Shown: piece by piece, positions 1 through 7,839 of the stretch
How the letters are laid out: each line of letters begins with the position of its first letter
How positions within the stretch are numbered: position 1 is the first letter of the stretch
From: Dehalococcoidia bacterium
GTDB lineage: Bacteria > Chloroflexota > Dehalococcoidia > Lucifugimonadales > UBA1123
Assembly: GCA_021295915.1 (NCBI GenBank)
Contig: JAGWBK010000037.1
Span: 1 to 54,418, forward strand
Direction: 5' to 3'
DNA length: 54,418 nucleotides
Position numbers and translations under genes: made by a program
Notes under the pieces: model-generated
Database searches by the model: none
What the model was told of the DNA's origin: nothing
Seen by the model: the letters and a program-made list of their open reading frames with translations, nothing else

Positions 1-254
1 AGAACCGACTGACAGAAGTGGAATCAGACCGGCAAGAATGAATGTCGCACAACCGGCAAGAATGGTTGACGCGGAACAGGGGGTCTGTTGGTTGGTACTG
101 ATGCCTGTCCGTGTACCCTTACATGCCGCTCTCAGTTCCCTCAGGGATAGGGTGAAAAGTACGAACACCTACTTCTGTGAGAGGCGGGACGGATGCTACA
201 GGAAACAGCAGCCATGAAGAGATCGCCTGCCTAACGAGCCAATGATAGAATCGG

Positions 255-596
255 TTGGATCAGACGACATCTCACATCACCCGGACCGCTGTAGTCCTAT
301 CCAAAGACAAGGAAATTGCTGTGGTCACTTCAAACAGAGAGAGCGGTACTTTCGATGCCGCCGCGACAATGGACGGCGCTGAGCGGTCACGCAAGTGGAT
401 CGTGATGCAGAATGATGAGTGCGTGGGCGTGTACGAAAGTCGTAAGGATGCCCTGGCAGCCGCGTTGAGGCGGTTCGGCAGAGTACCGATGATAACCACC
501 AGTGTTGATAATCAGCCAACCATCATGCGTCCCATGTTCAGAGAACTCCCTGAAGACTTTCCGACATTCGTCTCAGCTCATTCAAATGCCGAGTGA
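255..596 (+). CDS. Small hypothetical protein (113 aa, TTG start)
   Basis: I do not recognise this protein. The longest reading starts at TTG 255, and no good Shine-Dalgarno was seen before it. The most protein-like part is the second half, around residues 48-113: the segment W-I-V-M-Q-N-D-E-C-V-G-V-Y followed by an Ala-rich helix ending in R-R-F-G, then a Pro-rich end (FRELPEDFPTFVSAH). The true start may therefore be an internal ATG, at residue 39 (position 369) or residue 51. No signal peptide, membrane segment or metal-binding cluster is visible. The gene stands alone ahead of the convergent HIT gene. An antisense frame covers the same DNA but looks less protein-like. Confidence is moderate that it is a gene and nil on function. 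Confidence 0.45.
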   Translation: MDQTTSHITRTAVVLSKDKEIAVVTSNRESGTFDAAATMDGAERSRKWIVMQNDECVGVYESRKDALAAALRRFGRVPMITTSVDNQPTIMRPMFRELPEDFPTFVSAHSNAE

Positions 597-707
597 TCGT
601 CAGTCATCGCCTTGAATAGAGTAATGCGGTGAGGGCGAAAGGTGCGGATACCTACCCTGTGAGAGTTGGCACGGCGACTGTATGAGGCTGCAGCCCGCCC
701 ACGCCTC

Positions 708-1217
708 TCACAGAAAAGTGCGAATCCTCTCTGCGTACAGATCCCTCGTTGAACGATCCGGGCTAGACGGCCGACTTGGGTAAACCCTCAAGAGGTCATC
801 TGCGGTCCTGCGTGGATGAATGTGGACGTGAAGATGCGGCACTTCCTGGAAAGCGGCAGGCCCAATTGAATGCCACAGACTCATACCCTCGTTCGGAAAG
901 GCCGCGTCAACGGCCCGGGTAACGCGTATGAGCGTAGTCATGAGTGCGGCGCCAGTTGCCTCGCCAAGTTCACGGATATCGGCAACGTGTTCCCTGGGGA
1001 TGACCAGCACGTGCCCAGGGTGGAATTGTCGAACATCCACAAACGCCATTGTCAGTTCGTCTGCACACACAACACTTGCTGCTCGCATCTCCTGGGCGAT
1101 CTCGCAGAATATGCAGTCTTCATTCCCGTAAACTCTCCCTCGTCCGCATCCAACGCACACGGCCGCCGATCGGGAGAGTGGACTGTTGGGGAACTGTCTC
1201 CTGCAACATCGCTCCAT
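708..1217 (-). CDS. HIT-family (histidine triad) nucleotide-binding hydrolase
   Basis: HIT proteins are small nucleotide hydrolases or transferases acting on AMP derivatives, dinucleoside polyphosphates and similar compounds. The histidine triad (HLHVHIHPR, H-x-H-x-H) lies near the C-terminus. It is preceded by the usual DCIFCEI start-of-domain motif and the FHPGHVLVIPREHV strand-loop-strand. Domain length is normal. The N-terminus is uncertain. ATG 1217 is used here; an in-frame TTG at 1241 and a GTG at 1160 are alternatives, and the GTG would start just before the conserved DCIFC. None has a convincing ribosome site. The extra N-terminal Cys pairs (CC, CVGC) may be untranslated. The gene is monocistronic on the minus strand. 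The family call is firm; the substrate is unknown. Confidence 0.85.
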   Translation of the reverse strand: MERCCRRQFPNSPLSRSAAVCVGCGRGRVYGNEDCIFCEIAQEMRAASVVCADELTMAFVDVRQFHPGHVLVIPREHVADIRELGEATGAALMTTLIRVTRAVDAAFPNEGMSLWHSIGPAAFQEVPHLHVHIHPRRTADDLLRVYPSRPSSPDRSTRDLYAERIRTFL

Positions 1218-1345
1218 CTCTTCTGTTATCACTAGAAGCAAAGCATATAGGATGAATCAATCTCACGACCGCAAATCTCCGAGCATAGACCAGAACCATA
1301 GACAGTGCTGCGGAGCGACTTCATGACAGCCCAGAGCGGCCTCCC

Positions 1346-1374
1346 TTGAATCGATGTATCCCATAGGCTACAGT
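1346..1374 (+). promoter_or_regulatory. Candidate sigma-70 promoter of the toxin-antitoxin pair (leaderless?)
   Basis: TTGAAT (1346-1351), a 17-bp spacer, then TACAGT (1369-1374). Transcription would start at about 1381, which is exactly the A of the toxin ATG, so the mRNA may be leaderless. No Shine-Dalgarno precedes the ATG, which agrees with this. Sequence pattern only. Confidence 0.4.
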
Positions 1375-1380
1375 TAAGGC

Positions 1381-1671
1381 ATGTTCGAAATCCGCCAGAC
1401 CGAAGTCTACGTCCTCTGGTTCAGGAGGCTCCGAGACAGGCAGGCTAGGGTGCGAATCGACAATCGCATTCGTAGGCTGTCTTTGGGCAACCCTGGGGAC
1501 GTGAGACCTGTGGGTGAAGGGGTATCTGAGATCCGCATCGACTACGGGCCAGGTTATCGAGTGTACTTCGTCCGGCAAGGAGAGGCACTGATCGTTCTTC
1601 TGGCCGGTGGCGACAAGGACAGCCAGGAGCGGGACATTCGACGGGCTCTGGAGTTGGCGAGGGGACTGTAG
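1381..1671 (+). CDS. RelE/HigB-type toxin (addiction module killer protein, Gp49-like)
   Basis: This is the toxin of a type II toxin-antitoxin pair; the family cleaves mRNA at the ribosome or in free form. The 96-aa length is typical. Family features visible are the N-terminal E-V-Y-x-x-W-F-x-x-L-R-D, the central arginine-rich helix (RVRIDNRIRRLSLGNPGD), the G-V-S-E-I-R-I-D-Y-G-P-G-Y-R-V-Y strand pair, and the C-terminal L-L-x-G-G-D-K-x-x-Q-x-x-D-I. This matches the phage-derived Gp49-like (HigB-like) group. The antitoxin starts 12 nt downstream, giving the toxin-first order usual for this group. A leaderless promoter may drive both genes. The family assignment is strong; the target is inferred. 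Confidence 0.88.
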   Translation: MFEIRQTEVYVLWFRRLRDRQARVRIDNRIRRLSLGNPGDVRPVGEGVSEIRIDYGPGYRVYFVRQGEALIVLLAGGDKDSQERDIRRALELARGL

Positions 1672-1683
1672 GAGGCAACAGCC

Positions 1684-1989
1684 ATGAAAAAGACGCACAC
1701 GATGCCGTGGGATCCGGCCGAGCACTTGGAGACCGAGGAGGACATGGTCGCCTACCTGAACGTCGCACTGGAAGATGGCGATATGAGCCTGATAATGGCG
1801 ACCTTGGGCGACATCGCCCGTGCCCGAAGAATGTCGGTGGTGGCACAGGAGACGGGACTGGGTCGGGAGAGCCTGTACAAGTCATTATCCGCAGACGGCA
1901 ACCCCGAGTTCGCGACCGTGCTCAAGGTAGTTAGCGCCCTAGGACTCCAGCTCCGAGCCACCGCAACTTCGGGCGTCGTCAGCAAGTGA
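1684..1989 (+). CDS. HigA-type antitoxin, helix-turn-helix (addiction module antidote)
   Basis: Antitoxin partner of the RelE/HigB-like toxin immediately upstream. It should bind and neutralise the toxin and repress the shared promoter. The 101-aa protein has the family's N-terminal segment (WDPAEHLETEEDMVAYLNVAL) followed by an HTH: I-A-R-A-R-R-M-S-V-V-A-Q-E-T-G-L-G-R-E-S then L-Y-K-S-L-S. The end, F-A-T-V-L-K-V-V-S-A-L-G-L-Q-L, is also typical. An AGGAGG Shine-Dalgarno (about 1670-1675) overlaps the end of the toxin gene and sits 8 nt before the ATG, which supports this start and translational coupling. Confidence 0.88.
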   Translation: MKKTHTMPWDPAEHLETEEDMVAYLNVALEDGDMSLIMATLGDIARARRMSVVAQETGLGRESLYKSLSADGNPEFATVLKVVSALGLQLRATATSGVVSK

Positions 1990-2005
1990 AGGAAGTGGGC
2001 CACTA

Positions 2006-2045
2006 TCGCACTGGCATGGCTAACCTCGCACTGGCATGGCTAACC
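2006..2045 (+). repeat. Exact 20-bp tandem duplication spanning a start codon
   Basis: The unit tcgcactggcatggctaacc occurs twice without a gap (2006-2025 and 2026-2045). Each copy contains the same ATG in the same context. Only the second ATG (2036) opens the 273-codon gene. The first (2016) is out of frame, because 20 is not a multiple of 3, and ends at a TAG after 14 codons. Confidence 0.95.
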
Positions 2046-2857
2046 TGCTGGCAGAACTAGTCGATGCGTTGGGCGAAACCGAACAACGGCTGGACGTCGA
2101 TGTTGAAGGCGACGAGGTCTCGATACGAGCGGTTCTAGAGGACCATCCCACTGGAGTCTTCAGAATCATGTGCGCGCTTCTATTGCGCAAGGCAAGACTA
2201 CACACGATTGCAATACTCCGCGCCAACGAAAGCAATAACGTCCATTCCCTTGCTGTGCAGATGCGACCAGTTCTCGAGTGTGCCGGGCAGGTTGTACACT
2301 TCTTCCACAACCTGATGATTGAACCAGAGTACGGTGAGAGAGCATTTCACAGCTACATAAACGCGGACTACTACCGGACAGTCATCAGGCTGTCGAAGGG
2401 CAAGGTAAGTCACGAACAGGCTCTCACTCAGATGATGGAAGCGAGCGGAATGTCGAAAGGCGAGATCGGAAAGGGCAGTGGTCTGAAGCAGTCGGATAAG
2501 GTAGCACGGCTTGAGGGAGGCAAGATCTGGTACGACTACATGAGCGAGTACTTCTGTCACGGCAAGGGGGAATGGAGAGGACATTCGTGGCAGGGAGGCG
2601 TCAACTCAATGAACACGGTTCAAGATGAGTATACGTTTGCTGGTTTGATGGACTACCTGATAAACCAAGTGGCAGTCATGAACGCGTACGCAGAGCTGTG
2701 CCCTATGTCCGGAGAAGTGGCTCAAGGGAGGGTAGAATCCGCCTTGGCTCAGCTGCAAGAGGTGCGCGCGGTGACTACAGAGTTGCGAGACCGCGCGAGG
2801 TTGGCAGTTGGGAACCAGATGTGGGACAGCCGGAATGAACAGCCAAGAACCGGATGA
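2036..2857 (+). CDS. Hypothetical protein, mostly helical (273 aa)
   Basis: Not recognised with confidence. The protein is rich in amphipathic helix. Its central part (residues about 42-110) has the pattern of helices seen in DUF5677-like proteins (LLRKARLHTIAILRANES, then MRPVLECAGQVVHFFHN, where arginine and glutamate recur in an R-x-x-x-E-type layout), but this is a weak resemblance. There is no signal peptide or membrane helix. The ATG at 2036 lies in the second copy of a 20-bp tandem duplication; the copy upstream provides a competing out-of-frame start. The gene overlaps the next by 23 nt, so the two are probably co-expressed. Base composition is lower in GC than the housekeeping genes, which suggests an accessory origin. 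Confidence 0.65.
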   Translation: MANLLAELVDALGETEQRLDVDVEGDEVSIRAVLEDHPTGVFRIMCALLLRKARLHTIAILRANESNNVHSLAVQMRPVLECAGQVVHFFHNLMIEPEYGERAFHSYINADYYRTVIRLSKGKVSHEQALTQMMEASGMSKGEIGKGSGLKQSDKVARLEGGKIWYDYMSEYFCHGKGEWRGHSWQGGVNSMNTVQDEYTFAGLMDYLINQVAVMNAYAELCPMSGEVAQGRVESALAQLQEVRAVTTELRDRARLAVGNQMWDSRNEQPRTG

Positions 2858-3413
2858 TAACCGGATCAATGAGATGCGCGCTTTGTGCGAACGATGCCAA
2901 GACCAACTCGGGGAGCTCGCTCGCATTCACCTGGCGATTGATGTGCCAACCCGCATAATGCAAGAGGATGAACCGGACTGGATCGGCCGTTTACGGAAGA
3001 TATGCTTTCATGTGAGGGCGATCAACAGCTGGAAAATCGGTGCCGGCATCGAACACGTAATGGCCACTGAGCTTCGGGCAGCGTACGAGCAATTAGATGC
3101 CGTCTGGAAGCACTTGCCCGCAACGATCCGACTGGACGAAATTGATGAACGAGAGTGGATTGACGAGACGAGAAGCGGGACACTAGCAGCGTATGATCAT
3201 CCGACGCCACAGGGCCTCTTGCTCCCAGCTTGGCGCGGAGGTTTCCGTAGCAGCGAGACCGAGTTGAGCTATACACAGCTTGCCGTATGGCTGGGAAACC
3301 TCGGGCTCGGGTACGGACTTGCTCTCATTTGCCTTTCACAGAAAATTGGGACCGAAGAGGACATCACTTCGCGTGTAACAGAGGCATTTCACATGTTCTC
3401 GAAGGAAGCATAG
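2835..3413 (+). CDS. Hypothetical protein (192 aa)
   Basis: Not recognised. ATG 2835 (MNSQEPDDNRINEM) is preferred over an in-frame ATG at 2808 because it leaves a shorter overlap with the upstream gene. Cysteines C-E-R-C near residue 20 are the only metal-site-like pattern. The rest looks helical and soluble, with no signal peptide. The C-terminal third (LAVWLGNLGLGYGLALICLS) contains a hydrophobic stretch, possibly one membrane or buried helix. It overlaps the 3' end of the 273-aa gene and probably acts with it, possibly as a two-gene accessory module. Function is unknown. Confidence 0.6.
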   Translation: MNSQEPDDNRINEMRALCERCQDQLGELARIHLAIDVPTRIMQEDEPDWIGRLRKICFHVRAINSWKIGAGIEHVMATELRAAYEQLDAVWKHLPATIRLDEIDEREWIDETRSGTLAAYDHPTPQGLLLPAWRGGFRSSETELSYTQLAVWLGNLGLGYGLALICLSQKIGTEEDITSRVTEAFHMFSKEA

Positions 3414-3566
3414 TAACAACCTCCAAGTGCAACTGTAGGTTACCCAATATCCCCGCGCCCGACACCTTCGTTCCCTACAGTCCACCCCAACAGTTACGAG
3501 TTCTTCCGACTTGTACTAGTGGAGGCTCTTGTCTGTACGCTCGTAGTTCTGTCCCCATCTTTCTTT

Positions 3567-3584
3567 AATTCGATCCATCGAATT
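3567..3584. promoter_or_regulatory. Perfect 18-bp palindrome upstream of dxs (possible operator)
   Basis: AATTCGAT-CC-ATCGAATT has 8-bp perfect arms and a 2-bp centre, and it is AT-rich in a GC-rich genome. It lies about 56 bp before the best -35 of the dxs promoter and 12 bp before an alternative TTGACA at 3597-3602. This is compatible with a dimeric regulator site. No regulator is identified. Confidence 0.45.
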
Positions 3585-3640
3585 ATTCTCCATTTCTTGA
3601 CAATCCCCGACCCGTACCCTACGTTACACATACAGCACTA

Positions 3641-3668
3641 TTGCGCCCTCAGCCTTTATCTATATAAT
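3641..3668 (+). promoter_or_regulatory. Candidate dxs promoter
   Basis: TTGCGC (3641-3646), a 16-bp spacer, and a perfect TATAAT (3663-3668) inside TATATAATGT. A start near 3675 would give a 30-nt leader that includes GAGGA (3692-3696), 8 nt before the dxs ATG. A second possible pair upstream is TTGACA (3597-3602), 17 bp, TACGTT (3620-3625). Confidence 0.5.
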
Positions 3669-3704
3669 GTGGCGTCGCAACTGAGTTCTACGAGGAACTT
3701 CCAC

Positions 3705-5621
3705 ATGTCCCCTCGCCTCCTGGACAACATAGATGAGCCTGGCGACCTCAAGGACCTGACCCACGAGGAACTCGCCCAGGTCGCGCAAGATGCGCGCGAT
3801 ACCATCATCTCCGTGATAACCGAGCGCGGAGGACACCTGGCGTCGAACCTTGGAGTCGTCGAGCTTACGCTCGCGCTCCACAGGGTCTTCGACAGCCCCA
3901 GGGATAGCATCGTCTGGGACACAACCAACCAGCTCTACACGCACAAGCTGGTGACGGGACGGCGCGACGAGTTCAAGGACATCCGGCTCGAAGGAGGCCT
4001 CTCAGGCTTCGGCGAGCCGAGCGAGAGTCCGCACGATACGCTTGCCGCCGGACACGCCGGCACCGGCCTCTCCATAGCTCTCGGCGTCGCCGAGGGCGCG
4101 GCGAACATGAAACGCGACTCCTGGACCATCGCCGTGGTCGGCGACGGCGCAATGACCTCCGGCTCCAGCTTCGAGGCGCTCAACAACATCGTCCACCTCG
4201 ACCCGGACAGGTTCATCGTCGTACTCAACGACAATGGCATGTCCATCTCCGAAAACATCGGCTTTCTCACCAACTGGCGCAAGCGTCTGATCACTCACCC
4301 CGAGTACCAGGCAATGATCGAGCGCATGAAGGCGCTCTCCAAGAGGATGCCGACGGGCGAGCTGATGTACGGGCTGGTCAAGCGCTTCAACACCGCGCTC
4401 GCCGGATTCATCGTACCCACGATGTTCTGGACCGAGATGGGCTTCCAGTACCTGGGCCCCATCGACGGACACGACTTCAAGCAGCTCGAACAGACACTCA
4501 ACCAGGCCCGGACTGCCGCGACAACTCCCGGAGGCCTCGTGCCGCTGGTGCACGTCGTGACGCACAAGGGTCACGGCTACGAACCCGCCGAGGACGACCC
4601 CGTCAGGTTCCACCAGCCAAGCTCGCCGCTCGGAGACAGCTCCGGTGCGCCGACGTACTCCAGCGTGTTCGCCAATACGGTCACCCGCATCATGGATGAG
4701 GACGAGTCGGTCGTCGGCATCAGCGCAGCGATGCTCGAGGGCACAGGACTGGTCAGCGTCCAGGGCAAGTACCCGGACAGGGTCTTCGACGTCGGCATCG
4801 CCGAGCAGCACGCTGTCAGCATGGCGGCTGGAATGGCCTCCGCCGGACTCAACCCGTTCGTGTCGATCTACTCGACCTTCCTGCAGAGGGCATTCGACCA
4901 GATAGTCCACGACGTCTGCCTGCAGAACCTGCCGGTGACGCTGATCGCCGATCGCGCCGGCATCGTCGGCGAGGACGGCAAGACGCACCACGGCGCGTTC
5001 GACATCACATACCTGCGCTGCCTGCCCAACGCTGTCGTGGCCGCGCCCGCGGACGAGAACGAGCTTCAGCACCTCGTCTACACGGCGTACAGGTACCAGG
5101 GGCCGTTCGCCATTCGCATCGCGAGGGGAGCCGCCGTCGGCGTGCCTCTTGACAGCGATCTCACGGAGCTGCCAATCGGCAGGGGCCGTGTCGTGCGAGA
5201 AGGCCGCGACGTCGCGATCTTCGGGCTGGGCAAGTCGAACAGCGCCGCTCTTGAGGCGGCGGAGATGCTCGCCGAGTATGGCATCGACTGCGGCGTGGTC
5301 AACCCGATCTTCGTCAAGCCGCTCGACGTCGACCTGCTGCTGGACACCGCACGCAGCGTGCCGCGCATCGTCACCGTAGAGGAGAACGTGATGGCAGGCG
5401 GGTTCGGCACCGCCGTGCTGGAAGCGCTAGCCGAGGCAGGCATGAGCGACGTCACCGTACACCGCATCGGGATGCCCGACTTCTTCATCGAGCACGGCAC
5501 CGCCGCCGACCAGCGTCACAGCCTCCAGCTTGACGCCCAGGGCATCGTCGAGAGAGTCCTCGGCGAGTTCTTCCCGGATGCCACCAGGCTGCCCCACCAG
5601 GAAATCGCAGCAGCGTCGTAG
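3705..5621 (+). CDS. dxs: 1-deoxy-D-xylulose-5-phosphate synthase
   Basis: Condenses pyruvate and glyceraldehyde 3-phosphate to DXP using thiamine diphosphate. This is the first step of the MEP isoprenoid pathway and also feeds thiamine and pyridoxal synthesis. The 638 aa match the family length. Visible are the GGHLASNLGVVELTLALH start region, the TPP/Mg motif GDGAMT...NN at about residues 146-175, the IDGHD motif, the catalytic glutamate in GIAEQHAVSMAAG (E367), YSTFLQRAFDQ (from Y389), and the C-terminal transketolase domain (VTVEENVMAGGFG). The ATG at 3705 is chosen because GAGGA lies 8 nt upstream and the family N-terminus (LLDNIDEPGDLKDLT) follows. An in-frame start at 3519 would add 62 non-conserved residues. 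The gene is monocistronic, with its own promoter. Confidence 0.97.
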   Translation: MSPRLLDNIDEPGDLKDLTHEELAQVAQDARDTIISVITERGGHLASNLGVVELTLALHRVFDSPRDSIVWDTTNQLYTHKLVTGRRDEFKDIRLEGGLSGFGEPSESPHDTLAAGHAGTGLSIALGVAEGAANMKRDSWTIAVVGDGAMTSGSSFEALNNIVHLDPDRFIVVLNDNGMSISENIGFLTNWRKRLITHPEYQAMIERMKALSKRMPTGELMYGLVKRFNTALAGFIVPTMFWTEMGFQYLGPIDGHDFKQLEQTLNQARTAATTPGGLVPLVHVVTHKGHGYEPAEDDPVRFHQPSSPLGDSSGAPTYSSVFANTVTRIMDEDESVVGISAAMLEGTGLVSVQGKYPDRVFDVGIAEQHAVSMAAGMASAGLNPFVSIYSTFLQRAFDQIVHDVCLQNLPVTLIADRAGIVGEDGKTHHGAFDITYLRCLPNAVVAAPADENELQHLVYTAYRYQGPFAIRIARGAAVGVPLDSDLTELPIGRGRVVREGRDVAIFGLGKSNSAALEAAEMLAEYGIDCGVVNPIFVKPLDVDLLLDTARSVPRIVTVEENVMAGGFGTAVLEALAEAGMSDVTVHRIGMPDFFIEHGTAADQRHSLQLDAQGIVERVLGEFFPDATRLPHQEIAAAS

Positions 5622-5712
5622 CAGACCCCGGGCAAGAGCTTTCTATACCCCTCTCCCTCACGGCTGACAAGGTCGTATGCACTGCACAGTCAAGGACGAA
5701 CTCCAACCAACA

Positions 5713-5846
5713 GCCCCCTCTCCTGGGGGAGAGGGTTGGGGTGAGGGCGAAAAGGATTGGTCACTCGCAACCAGGCACCACTCCCATCCCCTGGATTGCC
5801 GAGCGGCGAGCCACTTCGTGGGTTCCGGCCTCCGCCGGAATGACGA
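5713..5846. repeat. Intergenic palindromic repeats, families A and B
   Basis: Family A (5713-5754): CCCTCTCC...GGGAGAGGG followed by TTGGGGTGAGGGCGAAAA. Family B (5819-5846): GGTTCCGGCCTCCGCCGGAATGACGAA, an imperfect hairpin. Both recur many times in this window. They lie between dxs and the convergent dppC end, where they could act as RNA hairpins for both transcripts. Confidence 0.8.
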
Positions 5847-5855
5847 ATGCGAGCC

Positions 5856-6758
5856 CTAGCGTCGCACGTCCTGCAGCAGGTGCCGCAGACGCGGGTCCAG
5901 TGCGTCTCTCAACGCGTCTCCGAGCAGGTTGAACGCCAGCACCGCGCCGAATATCGCGAAGCCCGGGAAGATCGGGATCCACCAAGCGGCCTGCACGTAC
6001 TGGCGCCCCCCTGACACCAGCGCGCCCCACTCGGGCAGCGGCGGCTGTGCACCCGCTCCGATGAAGCTGAGTCCGGCCGCCAGCAGGATTGCCAGGCCGA
6101 AGTCGAGCGTCGCCTGCACCAGCACCGGCGCGTAGCTGTTCGGCAGTATGTGACGCAGTATCAGGCGGCTTGGATGTGCGCCCAGCGCCCTTCCGGCGAG
6201 CATGTAGTCCTTGCCCTTCTGCGCGAGGACACTGCTTCTCATCAGGCGTGCGTAAGACGTCCATCGCACGATCGCGATGCCGATGATCGCCGACTCTATG
6301 CTGGTGCCCAATGCCGTCGCCACAACGAGCGCCATGACAAGGTCCGGGAACGCCAGGAAGATGTCGGTGATCCTCATGGCGACCTCGTCGAGCCACCCGC
6401 CGTAGAAGCCGCTGATCATGCCCACCGTAACGCCGATGCCCCCGGCCACCAGCACCACCAGCGCGCCGACTCGAAGGCTGATGCGGCCGCCGTGCAGCAC
6501 CCTGCTGAACACGTCGCGACCGAACTCGTCGGTGCCAAACGGGTGGGACAGGCTCGGTGCTTCGAGCGGCGGACCCACTGCGAACTTGTCGTACTCGTGC
6601 GGCGCAATGTTGGGCCCGGCGGCGGCTATGAACACATAGAACAGCACCAGAACGAGTCCGACCGCAGCGGGCGGGTTGTTCCGCAGGATGCGCACGCCGG
6701 AGCGCGCCCTCTCGCGTATCGAGGCTCCGGTGCTCTGCTGCTGTGGAGTGGAGACCAA
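5856..6758 (-). CDS. dppC: Dipeptide/oligopeptide ABC transporter permease, DppC type
   Basis: Inner-membrane permease of a peptide (or nickel/sugar-type) ABC importer. The 300-aa protein has the OppC/DppC N-terminal domain with one membrane helix (AAVGLVLVLFYVFIAAAGP), then the HPFGTDEFGRDVFSRVLHGGR motif characteristic of this subfamily. Five further membrane helices follow, with the ATPase-coupling EAA loop near RALGAHPSRLILRHILPN. It ends with a FNLLGDALRDALDPRLR-type tail. It starts 7 nt after dppB, and the binding protein lies further upstream on the same strand. No ATPase genes are in the window, so the importer may borrow a partner encoded elsewhere. Confidence 0.93.
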   Translation of the reverse strand: MVSTPQQQSTGASIRERARSGVRILRNNPPAAVGLVLVLFYVFIAAAGPNIAPHEYDKFAVGPPLEAPSLSHPFGTDEFGRDVFSRVLHGGRISLRVGALVVLVAGGIGVTVGMISGFYGGWLDEVAMRITDIFLAFPDLVMALVVATALGTSIESAIIGIAIVRWTSYARLMRSSVLAQKGKDYMLAGRALGAHPSRLILRHILPNSYAPVLVQATLDFGLAILLAAGLSFIGAGAQPPLPEWGALVSGGRQYVQAAWWIPIFPGFAIFGAVLAFNLLGDALRDALDPRLRHLLQDVRR

Positions 6759-6765
6759 GAAGCGC

Positions 6766-7785
6766 CTACGTGTACGTGATGCGCGGGTCGAGAACCGCTA
6801 CGATGATGTCCACGATTAGAGTCGCCGTGGAGTAGGCGACGCCGATGATCAGCGCGACGGATGTCACTGCAGCGCGGTCGAGGAAGAAGATCGATTGGAC
6901 GGCGAAACGCCCTAGTCCGGGCCACGCGAAGATCGTCTCGGTGAGAACGGCGCCCGATAGCAGGCCGCCCACGAGTAGGCCGAGGATCGTCACGGTAGGG
7001 ATCAGCGCGTTTCTGAGCGCGTGTCGGTAGAGCACGACCCTGTTATGCAGCCCCTTCGCGTGTGCCATGCGGATGTAGTCCTCGCCCATCACCTCGAGCA
7101 TACTGGTGCGAGTGACGCGCGCAAGCAGTCCGACTACTGAGAACGCCAGCACGAATGCCGGCAGAGCCAGGTGGTGCAGGGCGGACACGAAGCCCTCGAA
7201 GTCGCCGGCGATCAGGGTGTCTATGGTGTAGAACCCGGTCACCGTCTGCGGGACGTCGAGGGTCATGCCGATTCGCTGGGACGACGGCACCCATCCCAGG
7301 TAGAAGAAGAACACCAGCAGCAGGATGATGGCGAACCAGAAGATCGGCATGGACGTGCCGAAGAGAGACACAATGCGGACTATGTGGTCCGGCAGCGCGT
7401 TCCTCTTGACTGCGGCGAGTATTCCGGCGGGGATGGCCATAATCACAGCCATCAGGAAGGCTACAATAGAGAGCTCCGCCGTGGCGGGAAGGAAGCTCCC
7501 CAGCTCAGCGCTGATCTCCCTCCTGGTCACAAACGACTCGCCGAAGTCGCCGCGTACCAGGTTCCCCATGAACGTGAAGTACTGAAGGTAGGCGGGCTTG
7601 TCGAATCCCCACCGCTCCCTGAACTTCTCGACGGCCTCGGTGCTGATGCCTCCGGTCGTCTCCAGGAGTATGGTCGAGGGGTCTCCTGGCATGACGATCA
7701 TCATGAAGAAGGTCAGCGAGGAGACGCCGACGAGCACGAACACCTGCAGAAGCAGCCGGCGGAATATGTACCTGGTCAGAGACAA
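6766..7785 (-). CDS. dppB: Dipeptide/oligopeptide ABC transporter permease, DppB type
   Basis: Second membrane subunit of the peptide importer. The 339 aa contain an N-terminal helix (YIFRRLLLQVFVLVGVSSLTFFMM) followed by the MPGDP motif, a periplasmic segment with RWGFDKPAYLQYF...GDFGESF (subfamily signature), and about five more helices. The EAA coupling loop reads MAHAKGLHNRVVLYRHALRNALIP, and the C-terminus is IVAVLDPRI. TTG 7785 is used as start; no clear Shine-Dalgarno was found. The order binding protein, dppB, dppC is conserved in many bacteria. The substrate is not predictable. Confidence 0.93.
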   Translation of the reverse strand: MSLTRYIFRRLLLQVFVLVGVSSLTFFMMIVMPGDPSTILLETTGGISTEAVEKFRERWGFDKPAYLQYFTFMGNLVRGDFGESFVTRREISAELGSFLPATAELSIVAFLMAVIMAIPAGILAAVKRNALPDHIVRIVSLFGTSMPIFWFAIILLLVFFFYLGWVPSSQRIGMTLDVPQTVTGFYTIDTLIAGDFEGFVSALHHLALPAFVLAFSVVGLLARVTRTSMLEVMGEDYIRMAHAKGLHNRVVLYRHALRNALIPTVTILGLLVGGLLSGAVLTETIFAWPGLGRFAVQSIFFLDRAAVTSVALIIGVAYSTATLIVDIIVAVLDPRITYT

Positions 7786-7839
7786 GTTTTTTGAGCGGGG
7801 ACTTGTGGGACGAGAGCGTCGTAGTCAGTGTCGGTCAAA

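Noticed and set aside
4002-5072. 356-codon open frame on the minus strand
   Set aside because: Lies wholly antisense to dxs, which has all catalytic motifs. It is a GC-rich shadow frame with no recognisable domain.
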